A stretch of 64,000 bases of DNA. Source: Actinostola sp. cb2023. Lineage: Eukaryota > Cnidaria > Anthozoa > Actiniaria > Actinostolidae. How positions within the stretch are numbered: the stretch's first letter is position 1; each line of letters starts with the position of its first letter. The notes beneath the pieces are model-generated. The model had not been told where the DNA came from. It ran no database searches and saw nothing but the letters and a program-made list of their open reading frames with translations. The translations under genes were made by a program, and so were the position numbers. The stretch spans positions 37,081-101,080 of the forward strand of contig JAUJYZ010001167.1 in NCBI GenBank assembly GCA_033675265.1, written 5' to 3'. This document shows, piece by piece, positions 22,849 through 34,059 of this stretch.

Positions 22849-23496
22849 TACGGAAGCCCACAGGGGACATGCTACAAATAAAAGAGTTGCTACATACAAA
22901 CATGACTGTTGCAAATAAAAAATAATTGCTGCAAATAAAACAAATGTTGCTGCAAATAAAAAAGAATTGCTGCAAATAAAAAAAATGTTGCTGCAAATAA
23001 AAAAAATGTTGCTGCAAATAAAAAAGAATTGCTGCAAATAATAAAAAATTGCTGCAAATAAGAAAGAATTGCTGCAAATAAAAATAATAGCTGCAAATAA
23101 GAAAGAATTGCTGCAAATAAAAATATTGTTGCTGCAAATAAAAAAATTGTTGCTGCAAATAAAAAAGAATTGCTGCAAATAATTTTTTTTTGCTGCAAAT
23201 AAGAAAGAATTGCTGCAAATAAAAAAATTGTTTCTGCAAATAAATAAATTATTGCTGCAAATAAAAAAAAAATGCTGCAAATAAAAAAGAATTGCTGCAA
23301 AAAAAAATGTTGCTGCAAATAAAAAAATTGTTGCTGCAAATAAAAACAATGTTGCTGCAAATAAAAAAATAGTTGCTGCAAATAAAAAAATTGTTGCTGC
23401 AAATAAAAAAAATGTTGCTGCAAATAAAAAAATGTTGCTGCAAATAAAAACCACAAAGTACTGCGCGCGCATATTGGCAGAGGAGATCTGGGTTAG
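22849..23496 (+). repeat. Left terminal inverted repeat with 17-bp array
   Basis: The end sequence is followed from about 22870 to 23450 by roughly 35 tandem copies of a 16-18-bp unit GCTGCAAATAAAAAA(A/G)TTGT. Then comes a unique inner block ending CTGGGTTAG. Because one strand of the unit has no stop codons, it gives three overlapping minus-strand open frames of 148-219 codons, rich in FICSN/LFAAT/YLQQ. These are artefacts. Confidence 0.85.
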
Positions 23497-23944
23497 CTAC
23501 ATGTAATTTTGGCGCGAAAATCTAGCTTGGCCGGGTCGCTTGGATGACTGGAAGTATTTTTATGGTTCACTAGTTCAGTTACTTCCATTCTCTGTGATTT
23601 TGGTGAACCTTGTCGTAAGAATGTTTTGCCCCCAGTGTGGCATCCAAACCATACAGACGGCAAAGTTCTGCCATAACTGCTCGAAAGAGCTGCCAACTTC
23701 TCCCTCCAACTCGTCATCTTCGACTTCATCGTACACAAACGCTGCCACTGGCACTGGGCCACCCGGTAAACGATCGCATAATAAGATGTCCTTCCAGGAT
23801 TACAGAAGGAAAAAAGAGCAGGATAGAAGCTCTACATTCAGCAGCAGCGGTAAAAAGCTAAAGGGACCATCAAGCGATAAGAAGAAAGAGGTGACGATTC
23901 AAATCGGATTCATGAAAATGAGTGAGTGGACAACGACGATGTGC

Positions 23945-25924
23945 CACAGGCAGCCCAACCATTGCTTTTGAGGCTACTAAATAATTCAAAAAATGATATT
24001 TGCGTCTTTTTTTGATGGGTTCCCTGTGGTAAAGCGCGCGCGCGCAATACATATGTTGGGTTCCCTGTGTTGAGTAATGTCCTATGTTGGGCCTCCTGTG
24101 TGCATCCCGCGCGTCCCGCAGTGTATGTGTATATTGAAACAAGGTATGAAATTCCAGTCACGTGATGGCCTGATGTGCGCCGCGTTTTGTTGGTGCACTT
24201 TTCCGTGAACCGAAGAGCCGAAGTCGTCGTACGCTACAGCCCCGTGGGGGTACCCAGGGTGAAGTCGCTGAGTTTTTGAAAAATGGCGGAGAAGTTGATG
24301 AAGCAAAACATGATTTTTTCGGTGTAAGCGTTTGGATTCTTTTCCTTATCCATGGTAAGTTTAGAAGTTCACAATTCATGTCAACTTTAAGTAGCTTTAG
24401 ATGAAATTTGACGGTTTTAAAGTAGTCCTTTTTCATTTTGAATGGTGGAGAATTGTATGTTGTGCTCGACACACGACAGTTTTGTTGAAAACTAAGCTGA
24501 ACTAAATATATTTTCTGAATTATTTTCTTGAGGTTTTAGTAGTTTTTGCTCTAACTGTTCTCTAATAAAAGACATGAAAGGACTTGCCTATACTATGGCA
24601 GAAAGGCTGCTTCAGTTATTTTTCATAAATTAAGCTTATGACCGAGCTATTTCACTTGTGTACAGTTGAAGCTGTCAGTTGTCATTGAAATAAGACTTAC
24701 ACACTGTACACTTCAATCAAGTTCAACAAAGAACCTAGTACTTTATCTGTTTAAACATTATGACTCTCTCATCTATGTTATTTTGTGCTTTCTTACAGTA
24801 CTTCTTACAACACAAGCCGGAACGCCAACACAGTATAAACCTTCTGAAGGCAAAAATATAGACGAACTCAAATTCACTGACATCGAAGGAGTCATGATGA
24901 ATGGCGATGGACTCATGAAGCAGCCGTGAACTAAAATATTAACAGTTAATTGTTCTCTCATTTAGCAAATACTATCATCTGAGAGAAACACAGAGTGATT
25001 TTAAATATGGTTCACGGAAGAACGTAAGTAAGCTTTTAATATCGCACTCCGATGTTTGTTATTCATTCACAACTTCGTCGATTGTGGTGAGAGGCATAAA
25101 ATTTATTAATTTTGTATTTTTATATACAAAACAATATCCATAGTAATACTGATCAATATAGTGAATGAATTGTACAGAAAGAACGGCAAAACAGTGTGTA
25201 AAAAGCTAGTAAACTTATTTTAACTGATTGTTGAAATAAATACGTTTGTTTGTCATTTTGTTTATAAGCACTGATAGCAAAAATGTGCTGTGCAGTACTA
25301 AATATGGAGACTATTCTGCATTTATAAAACACAATGCCTCAATTTTAAAGCATTTTAATCGATAAAAATCAAAACACAATACAAATACTATATAAAAGTC
25401 AAAACAGAAAACAAATAAAGTATATTGTAGATGTCTTGACTTATGTTTAGTGAAAATATAAATATTAAAACTTGCAAAAAAGAGCACAATTCAGATTTGC
25501 CGAGCGCTTTCCGATGTCCTCTCGAAGGTAAAATCCGACTGCCTCACGGAAAAGTGCACCATTCCAGCACTCAGCGTACGTTGAAGTTAGACGACTGACA
25601 CTTACAAAGTGTTTCGAGAATACGGTAAAGTTTAGTTATTCGAAGAAAAATTGAATTTTCACATCACATTGACAAAATTAGGGTCAAAAACGTATTTGCC
25701 ACGTGACCTAGTTTCATACCTTGTTTCAATATACACATTTGCTGCGGGCGCATCCCGCAGGACGCACACAGGAAGCCCAACATAGGACATTACTCAGCAC
25801 AGGGAACCCAACATATTTATTGCGCGCGCGCGCGCTTTACCACAGGGAACCCATCAAGAAAAGACACAAATATCATTTTTTGAATTATTTAGTAGCCTCA
25901 AAAGCAATGGTTGGGCTGCCTGTG
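23945..25924. mobile_element. TIR transposon inserted in the HECT exon
   Basis: A 1,980-bp element with about 220-bp inverted ends starting CACAGGCAGCCCAACCATTG (23945 on; mirrored to 25924). The flanking 5-bp duplication TGTGC is exact at 23940-23944 and 25925-25929. The TIRs contain (GC)n runs and CCAACATAGGACATTACTCA blocks. The interior, 24170-25700, has no recognisable transposase, so it is non-autonomous. The 5-bp duplication and CACA start loosely recall Transib (CACWRTG ends), but the heptamer does not match and I leave the superfamily open. Confidence 0.85.
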
Positions 25925-26715
25925 TGTGCTGAAGTTTATCCGTGGATCAAACTTGCCACTGAAAACCATATCTAATATTGCCAGCGATGATCTGTTAGCC
26001 AAAGCAGTGGCCAAGCATAGCCTCTTCAATAAATATATTTTGAATAAGCCTGTGGCTTACAAGTTGCTGTACCCTGACAAGACCCAGGTCCTACATATTC
26101 CGGGCACTGAGGAACCCTTTGAGCTGAACAAATATAAAGATGTTCTTGGGAAGCCCTATGGCCGAATTAGTCTCTATATTTGTCGTAACACAGACTATAT
26201 GGACAGTTTAACGCATGACTTTATGTGCGAAACAGATTTGGCCAAAGATGATGATACTGATAGCACTGCTTCTGACAATGGCAGTGTGGCAGCGGAAATC
26301 GCCACGACTAAAAGGAGTTTATTAGGAAACCCTTCAACGTGTACAAGTACAACTTCTTGTGCAAGTACAAGCGTTAAAAAAAATGTAAGTACTTACTGTA
26401 CTAATATAAAAGCTTAAATTGAACACACAAGTCGCGGTAACGGACATTGATTGACGGTTTTCTTAACACTAACAGACCCAGTTGTAAATTTGCCAACTCT
26501 ATCAGTCTTATTTACATAAACTGTCATCAGTTTAATTTTAGGGTGTGGTGGGGTGCACTAGTCTCCAAACCCTTCCCCTGACTAACACACCTTGAATATG
26601 AATTGAATTTTATAATTCAGATCTACACTGTACTTGAAAAATGAACTTCTTTATATTTTGATTTCTTTATTTTATCCCAGCAGGAAGAGGCTAAAGATTC
26701 AACTTCCAGTTCAAG

Positions 26716-27093
26716 GTAAACATTGAAATAAAACTAGCTACAATAATAATTATTACCATTAATTAACCATAAGCAAATGAATTAGCACTCTGAATAGATA
26801 TTTAGGTCTACTAGCTTAACTAAGAGGGGGATGGTTATATTATTTTTTTTGTTGTTTTTATTAAATATTCATTTTTTTACCTGTCACAGTACATGGTGGA
26901 TATAAAAATATGCCTTACATGTAGTGCTACATCAAATATATTTCCTGTAATGAGACTGAACACTAAATCAAATTTTAAATGACAAAATTGAAATTCAAGG
27001 TCATGAATATTATTATTAATATATATATTGTGTTCACAAAATAACATTAACCCATTGTGATTCAATCTGATACATGTCTATATGTTCATACAG
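26716..27093 (+). other. Intron of the HECT gene
   Basis: Donor GTAAAC after 26715; acceptor TTCATACAG before 27094. AT-rich, with an ATTATTAATATATATAT stretch near 27010. No other feature seen. The other introns (26385-26680, 27193-27590, 28072-28630, 28851-29044, 29216-29435) are similar. Confidence 0.7.
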
Positions 27094-29688
27094 CTTGTGG
27101 ACAGAGTATGATGATGTAGATATTTTTGAACACCACCCAGCTCCAAGTGTATCTTCTATCAGTGAACCCAGTAAAACAGAACCTGATTCAAGGTATACCA
27201 CTAACACTGGTACTGTGTCCATTTCTTTACTGGGCTACCTGTGGGTTATCTCCGGTGTAATATAATTTATGCTGCTCTTTTGTGGAAGCACATTCTAAAA
27301 TTACCTTTCATGTCTCGGTCCTTTTTCATGTGCAGTAAAATGCTGATATTGCACAATGTTACCCAGGAATTAATGCATACCAAAACCACAGGTAACCCAG
27401 TAAATCACTATTCTTACCAATATCTTGTAATACTATGTACAGAGTGCAAATAACTTAGTTGTTGTTGTTGTAGCTCAAGTTGTTTTCCACTTCCCTCAAA
27501 TCTTTGAATTATTGGGGTAACACTGAATATTATGACTACAGTATGAAAGTCAAGTTGCTATTTAATAATAAAACTGATTGTCTCCTGTAGGGAAGAAGCA
27601 CCTCTTATAAAAACCATCATCAATGATCACTACAAGAATGTTGTGAAAGACCACTGTGAGGATGGTTTCCAACATATTGTAGTGAGGAGGAACCACATTT
27701 TGCCTGATTGTATGAGATGGTTTAAAAGAGCTGACTTTGCACAAGATATGCCACTTCAAGTAAGATTCATTGGTGAAATGGCTGGGGACTGGGGTGGTCC
27801 ACGTCGCGAGTGCTTTCAGCTGCTACTCAAGGAACTGACCAGAAGTCCAGTATTTAATGGAGAGCCAGGCTTCTTACTACCATCACCATCACTCTCATAC
27901 CTTGTTGATGGGACAGTATACCAAGCAGGAAGGATGGTAGCAGCTATATTACTTCAAGGAGGCCCAGCTCCTTCTGTATCCAGTCCCTTGGTTATAGATT
28001 ACATTGTAGGAAAAGCCAAACCAAAAGTTGAAGATGTACCTCTTGTAACAGTAAGAAAAGTGCTTCAAGAGGTTAGTGTGGTCTTTTAAAAGTGCCTGCT
28101 CCGAGTCATGTGATAATTAATAATTTCAAACACAAGGTCTCCTCAGATTTCAACCCTGTCTCACTTCCCAAGTGTTTGAAATGACTTATCAAACTCCACT
28201 TTACAACCATTGTTATTGAAGTGCAACCCTGAAAACTACAATGCTTTCAGACAAACTCCAGTCTAGACGGCCATCAATCAAATTAGCTTTGCTATGATTG
28301 GCTAAAGTCTGGGCACGCCCGTGTTGTTTGATTGACGTCCAGTTATTTTCAAACCTGACAAGCTGTTTTGAAGGTCACACTTCAATGATAACGGTTATAA
28401 TAGAAGAACTTAGTAATTTCTAGAAGTCTAGAAATGCTGGCTGTATTTGGAAACGATTTCTAAATACAAGTCACAGTTATGATTTCTATTGTGTTGGCCT
28501 AATGAATTATTAATGAGTTTGATAAATATATTTCATTTCATTAGTGGGTTCTAGTTCAATGTATTTACACAAGTTATGGTGTACCACAATATTACCCTTC
28601 CTCTGCTGATCTATACTTCTACCTATATAGGTTTTAGTTTCTAACAAAGCTGAAAGTGACACCTTGTACATGTACAATGAAGTCTGTGACGAAATTGGTT
28701 GGTACAAAGACATAACTGCCACAAATGTGAAAGAGTTTGTTGAAATGGCGTCATACCACTACTGCCTTGTGAAAAACAGAGCAAACTTGGATGAGTTCAT
28801 CAGAGGATTGGATTCACTGCAGCTTGTTCAACTAATCAAACAATATCCAGGTTACTGCATGATGATAGTGTTAGGGTTTCGGTTTCAGTCAATAACTTTA
28901 TTCATGTGTCTATCTTCTACATGTAGCATGCCACAAGTGACGTTATTACTAATTTAGGACACTACATGAAATATGCAGTTAACCACATTGCCTATGGAAA
29001 ATGTGAAATATATAATTTAGTAATTTGTAAATATATTTTTATAGAACAACTGAAAGGCGTGATGTGCTGCGAGGCAAGACCACTCACACCAGATGAAGTA
29101 TACAACTTATTTTCCTTTGATTATGATGGCTTGTTGGGGAGCAATCTACGACAACAGGAGGAAGCTGCCACCATAAGTCTTATGTTTTTTTTTTTTATGG
29201 ACTGCACAAATCAGAGTACATTATATGGAGCAGAATTAGCCTGTTTAATACTTCAAACTTATCATGTACTGAATGTAAACAATTCATGTAATTTAGCAGT
29301 ATGATCATATTAGATTCAATGCATAAGTTTGATGTATAAAACAGGCCTAAAATACATATTGATTACCATTAGTCCTCTATATAGTGAACAAGTAGACAAT
29401 AAGCATATTTATTTGAGTAATGTTTTGTTTTTCAGATTCAAAAATCAAATTGGAGGACTTTCTGCAATTCTTATCTGGAAGCAGCAACATACCCCCAGGG
29501 GGGTTTGATATTGAACCTACAGTTCATTTTAGTGATAGTTCTCCTTTCCCATTTGTATCCACATGTGCTCTCACACTAACATTGCCTTTAAAACTTCAAG
29601 ATGAAGTATTCAAGCAGAATATGGTTGAAGCAGTCATTGGCTCCCCTTTCTTTGGAAAAGTTTAGCTAGCCTCCTACGCATCCATAGG

Positions 29689-30132
29689 CCTTTTCACGAA
29701 TAGACCGGAAGTAGCTGAACGCAATACATCGTGGACTATATTCGGCACAAACACAACAATCTGAGCGCCATATTGGATCGAAGAACTCCGGAAGAACATA
29801 AACAAACTCACTTCATCATGCCTCAGTGTACCGTGATGGGCTGCAATAATGACACGAGATATCGAGAAAGGTTCGTTTTATTGTGTTTCTTAGTTTCTTT
29901 GTGTATAACGGCAATTTGAATAGCATAAAATGAAAATTATACGTGGTACACCGTATAATGTAGTTACTAGAGATTACTATATTTTACTAATCTTAGATGG
30001 GTCAATATGCCACATGTCAGGAGTATTTTGTGTCATTATTGCAGCCCATATGGCGCCTGGATTGTTGTGTTTGTGCCAAATCTAGACCAGAATGCACTCC
30101 GTTCAGCTACTTCCGGTCTATCCGTGAAAAGG
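29689..30132 (+). mobile_element. MITE carrying a THAP-like first exon
   Basis: Inverted ends of about 90 bp start CCTTTTCACG(A/G)ATAGACC, with CCGGAAGTAGCTGAACG and GGCACAAACACAACAATC inside both. It sits 23 bp after the HECT stop codon. At 29818 an ATG opens MPQCTVMGCNNDTRYRER, followed by a donor-like GTTCGT. This resembles the first residues of a THAP zinc finger (CxxxGC), the DNA-binding domain of P-element-type transposases. It is best read as an internal deletion derivative of a THAP-transposase element. No 8-bp target duplication was found at the ends chosen. Confidence 0.65.
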
Positions 30133-30605
30133 TCTGGGGTCTACATGTATGTGTATGTTCAGTTCCATCACACAAGATGCAATCTTGAGAGTGTTGTGTG
30201 ACAAGACTAAACACAGCTGCATAGGAGACTAGAACTAAGTCAGAGTTGTTAGTTTTCACATGTGTCTTATTATATGTACATGGACAAGAATAACTAATGT
30301 TGCTATGAAAATGTGTTGTGCCATATGCATTGCTTATTTTAAAAATCATGTTAACAAAAGTTCAGAGAATAATATTTGTTTTCATATTATAATATACAGT
30401 ATATGGAGAGAACTTCCATTATGTTGAGTGCATTACACTGTATCTGAACACAGGAAAATAAAATGATAATAAATGTTAGTCCTTTGTACCATGTAATTTG
30501 CAGCATTAACATTATAATCAGATTCACTTCATACTCTTACTCAATAAGTTCAAGTACTGACAGTAGTAAAGAAGATAACTAAACTTTACTATTCAAGTTG
30601 CCTTT

Positions 30606-32852
30606 TTAGGTACCCTCTAAACTGATAAGATATTGGAACAATTTTAGAGCATCATCAGCATTACATGGGTATTCCAAAGCTTCATCTTCCATAACATGCT
30701 CATAATATTCATCATAAATGTCACATGTGTCTTCAATATCTGTTTCACAGTGTTGTTCCATCCCATCTATAACATCTTTTGAAACGGGTATCAAACAATC
30801 CTGTGCCCCAACATAATCAGGTAAATGAAATAAGATATCTGGAATACCTGGTATGGTATTGTGACGGGATCTCCTGATGTAATGACTATTCCATTGCTCC
30901 TTTACTTTATCAAGATCACACTGAAGAACCCTAGAGAAGCAGAACCAAAGACATTTCATATGATAATTACTTCCAAGTTGTAAAATGCCTGATTCTAACA
31001 GATCCTTGAACAGATCTATCCACCAGCTTGTCCTGCTTCGTCGCAAGAAAGACCACCAACCCTCAATCCTTTGGTTAGAAGGAGATGTTCCATATTGGTG
31101 AGCTTTCTCTCCAGACCTTTCATCATCACATCCTTCTCTAAAATAGCACTGCATTCCAGCAATGATTCCATTCTCTGAACCACAATCAGTACGTACAAGT
31201 AAAGGGCAGCCTCCAAGCTCATTAACATAGTCTAAGTACAAACTTGCTGGGACTCTTGGGTCATTGTTTGAGCGTACTACTGACAACCACAAGATTCTTC
31301 TACTATAGCCACAAATGCCACCATGAATGGGGAACCCATAGGGTTTTAATTTATCATAACCTGAGATAATAAGAGAGTACATTGATGGGGTCAGTTATTT
31401 TCATAATCATTTATTTCACTGATATAAAACATGTAAATGAATGAATGCTTTATTCGCAGAATTCAATATGTTACAAATACAATATATAAATAATAACAAT
31501 GTATGGTACTAGCCAATTAACCCAGAAAAACTATGAGAGTTAAACGAGTTGGGTGGCTAAATATAAAAAGCTTAATACAACAAGGTCTAAACGAGTTGGG
31601 TGGCTTAGAAATATAAAAAGCTTATGCATGGATCAATTCCAGCTGTTACCATTCCCCCCCGGGCATACCCCAGGGATTTGTAAGGACCTGTGTCCCAGGG
31701 GCTGGGATTTTGTACAACAACGTGGTTGCCCCGGGGGTAGGGGGTGGGGATAACTTGACCGAGCGTATATAATCAATGGAGGAATTCATAATAATGGAAT
31801 TTGCCGGTAAAGAGACTACTTTTGTCGCCGATTGGCTTGAAAAACAAGGTCTTGCAAAGTTAAAGGCTTTCTTTGATTAAAAAAAGGCAGATGACTTCTT
31901 ATCTCTACTGTTATGGTCAATAATTATTTCTAAAAGGTGTCTAGCTTTATTATTAAACATACCTTTAATATTATTCAATTGTTGGTTGCTTTTCCGTTGC
32001 CCTGGGGTGGGGAATTTGTTATTTCTGGCGGCCCAGGGGCAGGGAATTTGTAGTCCCAAGAAAACAAAATTACAAATCCCCGGGGGTTAGCCGGGGGGGG
32101 GGGGGGGGGGGGGGATGGTAACAGCTGGAATTGATCCATGCATTAATACAACAAGGTCCTCTTTGACATCATTGGCCAGGGTTTTTGGTAAAAGATACAT
32201 TGTATAAGCTTACATATGTACATGTACAAGGGATTTGAAGGCAAGATACAGTAATACAGTAATAATTACCCTAAATGTTGATTATAAAGAATATTGTACG
32301 GTTTGAAGGGATTTAGGGTATTTTTGGTAACACCACTATCCCCAAAAATTATCACCAAACTGTCCAAAGCAATGTTTTACTCTGCTTACCGTCGAGGTGC
32401 CAGCATGAGTTAGGACCAGGTGAAGTGTATTTTCTTCTCGATAACTTTCTTGCACGTCTTTGTTGTACTCCTTGTGGGTCTATTTCAGTGACTAAACGAG
32501 CAACAAGTCGACGTGGTACATGAACATGATGTCTAAGTCTCAAGGAATGCCAGAGGCTTCGGTATCCAGAAAGTTGGCCAGGCCCTTTCATTTCCTCGTT
32601 AAGAAGCTCTCTCACAACGCTTTCATCAATTTCATTTCCCTTCTTTTTCAATCCCAACGAGCGCAAATTCCTCTTAAGAGTTCTTACGTGCATAAACACT
32701 CCATGTTTCTCGATAATTTTCACTATGACATCGTAGGGATAACCACGATGAAACGAATCTTCAATTAAGTGCTGAGTAGACGCCTCTTGATCGCACTTCT
32801 CACACATGAGTCCAGCGCCAGAAATGTCTCTACCACAAGACATGCAAGACAT
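30606..32852 (-). CDS. Integrase-core DDE transposase, two exons
   Basis: Exon 1 is 32852-32390 and exon 2 is 31360-30606. The donor is GTAAGC after CTCGACG, the acceptor TTATCTCAG, and the reading frame is kept, giving about 405 residues. The ATG at 32852 is the first in frame. Exon 1 holds a four-Cys zinc finger (CMSCG…CEKC), then helix-turn-helix-like sequence (IIEKHGVFMHVRTLKRNL), RYSSPGPN-like text (KYTSPGPNSCWHLD) and the first catalytic Asp at the splice junction. Exon 2 carries VRTDCGSENG (second Asp) and NQRIEGWWSFLRR (Glu). This is an rve/IS3-like integrase fold of a family of uncharacterised animal proteins. It should cut and join the ends of the element. No stop or frameshift is visible, so this gene may be functional. 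Confidence 0.82.
31361..32389 (-). other. Intron of the DDE gene, with duplication and insertion
   Basis: A 1,029-bp intron. Near 31541-31624 a 47-bp stretch (TAAACGAGTTGGGTGGCT…AAGCTTA) is tandemly duplicated. The second copy is interrupted by the element at 31625-32142. The remainder is AT-rich. Confidence 0.7.
31625..32142. mobile_element. TTA-duplication TIR element (Harbinger-like)
   Basis: 518 bp with inverted ends TGCATGGATCAATTCCAGCT and flanking TTA at 31622-31624 and 32143-32145. The intact neighbouring copy of the duplicated host stretch (AAGCTTAATACAACAAGGTC at 31568-31587) shows the empty site with one TTA, so the 3-bp duplication is certain. TTA/TWA duplication is typical of PIF/Harbinger. 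The interior has GGGG/CCCC-rich blocks and a long G-run near 32093-32114. No coding potential. Confidence 0.85.
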
Positions 32853-32941
32853 TTTAATGCACACAACATGGCCATGGGCATGGAGGAACAACGCTAGCTA
32901 GCTGTACTGTGAACAATTTGTGAACACTCGTTTCCACAACC

Positions 32942-33437
32942 CTAACCCAGACCTCCTCTGCCAATATGCGTGCGCAGTACTTTGTGGTTTTTATTTGCAG
33001 CAACATTTTTTTTATTTGCAGCAACAATTTTTTTATTTGCAGCAACATTTTTTTTATTTGCAGCAACATTGTTTTTATTTACAGCAACAATTTTTTTTAT
33101 TTGCAGCAACAATTTTTGTATTTGCAGCAACAATTTTTGTATTTGCAGCAACATATTTTTTATTTGCAGCAACATTTTTTTTTATTTGCAACAACATTTT
33201 TTTTTATTTGCAGCCGATTCTTTTATATTTGCAGCAACATTTTTTTTTTATTTGCAGCAATTCTTTTTTATTTGCAGCAATTCTTTTTTATTTGCAGCAA
33301 TTCTTTTTTATTTGCAGCAATTCTTTTTTATTTGCAGCAATTCTTTTTTATTTGCAGCAATTCTTTTTTATTTGCAACAGTCATGTTTGTATGTAGCAAC
33401 TCTTTTATTTGCAGCATGTCCCCTGTGGGCTTCCGTA
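32942..33437 (-). repeat. Right terminal inverted repeat with 17-bp array
   Basis: Mirror image of 22849-23496 with about 25 copies of the 17-bp unit (32990-33415). The innermost base is 89 bp upstream of the DDE gene ATG. Open frames of up to 210 codons across it are artefacts of a stop-free strand. Confidence 0.85.
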
Positions 33438-33911
33438 CAATGGAGGTCAAAGTCCGCACCACCACAGATTTTTTCTTAAAAGAGGTTCGTTCTGATTGGC
33501 TAATCCACTGGAAAGGAATGTATGGTTCATCTGAGCAGACGCTTAGTACCGGCGGAGTAAAACGGAAGCCTGGACACGCGTCTGCTTTAGGAGGCTAGGT
33601 TCTGATTTATGTATTTCGAGATTACCGAACCGAACGAATACAGTCGAGTAAATCCACGTTGAAGAACTAATGTAACAGTTATGTTTCCTGAATCTAGTCG
33701 TAAACATGCATATTCATTTCTGGAAGACCCGCGGCGCGAGGGTGGTCAAAATCGTGACGATCCGTGACGATCGGACTCCGATCGACTGTTATGGTCACGA
33801 CCTGAGTACATCCGTCTTTTCAAAAAGTCAGGTCGTGAAATTCGTTCTAAAATGACTCGAAATGGACTACTTGAATCTTAGTAAACCATCAAGTGTAAAT
33901 TAAACACGGCC

Positions 33912-34059
33912 TTAGAATGTTTACACATGTAATATTCCTCGTTCTAAAATGACTCGAAACTTAGAATGTTTACACATGTAATATTCCTCGTTCTAAAATG
34001 ACTCGAAACTTAGAATGTTTACACATGTAATATTCCTCGTTCTAAAATGACTCGAAATG
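33912..34059 (+). repeat. 49-bp tandem repeat, 3 copies
   Basis: The unit TTAGAATGTTTACACATGTA…AAAATGACTCGAAAC is present three times without gaps. Partial relatives of TCCTCGTTCTAAAATGAC occur at 33841 and 34197. Confidence 0.85.

Larger units (their letters stand above)
23621..29665 (+). pseudogene. Zinc-ribbon/HECT E3 ubiquitin ligase, disrupted
   Basis: Exons: 23621-23944 and 25930-26384 (one exon split by a transposon), 26681-26715, 27094-27192, 27591-28071, 28631-28850, 29045-29215, 29436-29665. All junctions from 26384 on are GT-AG and keep phase. The ATG at 23621 opens a double-CxxC zinc ribbon (CPQC…CHNC). The middle holds a conserved RGSNLPLK block and LPGTEEPF-like segment (IPGTEEPF). 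The C-terminus is a HECT domain: FIGEMAGDWGGPRREC in the N-lobe and STCALTLTLP in the C-lobe, with the catalytic Cys codon at 29564-29566, 32 residues from the end as usual. HECT ligases accept ubiquitin on this Cys and pass it to a substrate. The protein resembles G2E3-like HECT proteins. It is broken here by a 2-kb insertion and a 1-2-nt frame slip near 23925-23932. Confidence 0.85.
22849..33437. mobile_element. 10.6-kb TIR transposon with HECT and DDE genes
   Basis: The outer ends are inverted copies: left TIR 22849-23496 (648 bp), right TIR 32942-33437 (496 bp), both beginning TACGGAAGCCCACAGGGGAC on their own strand. They share the first 70 bp or so, a 17-bp tandem array, and an inner block (ACAAAGTACTGCGC, then TATTGGCAGAGGAG). 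The flanks read CAATAG (22843-22848) and CAATGG (33438-33443), a 6-bp target duplication with one mismatch. Inside are two convergent split genes: zinc-ribbon/HECT ligase (+) and integrase-type transposase (-). Later insertions lie at 23945-25924, 29689-30132 and 31625-32142. A 6-bp duplication and an IS3/retroviral-type integrase recall the IS3EU group, but that is from memory and unverified. Confidence 0.8.

Noticed and set aside
22793..23472. Minus-strand open frames of 148-219 codons rich in FICSN/LFAAT/YLQQ
   Set aside because: They are the stop-free strand of a 17-bp tandem array read in three frames; the mirror array at 32920-33598 gives the same on the other strand.
24283..24929. Small two-exon gene inside the 2-kb insertion (ATG at 24283, exon-like stretch after CTTACAG at 24798)
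   Set aside because: The phases of the two pieces do not agree and neither resembles a known protein.
23945..25924. Transib element (5-bp duplication, CACA start)
   Set aside because: The end CACAGGC does not fit the CACWRTG heptamer I know for Transib and no RAG1-like transposase is present; left unclassified.
29689..30132. A complete THAP-domain gene
   Set aside because: Only the first 18 or so residues are present; the zinc ligands further along and the rest of the domain are missing, so it is reported as a MITE remnant.
22849..33437. CRISPR-like array for the regularly spaced 17-bp units
   Set aside because: Units are contiguous without unique spacers, and this is a eukaryotic genome with introns.
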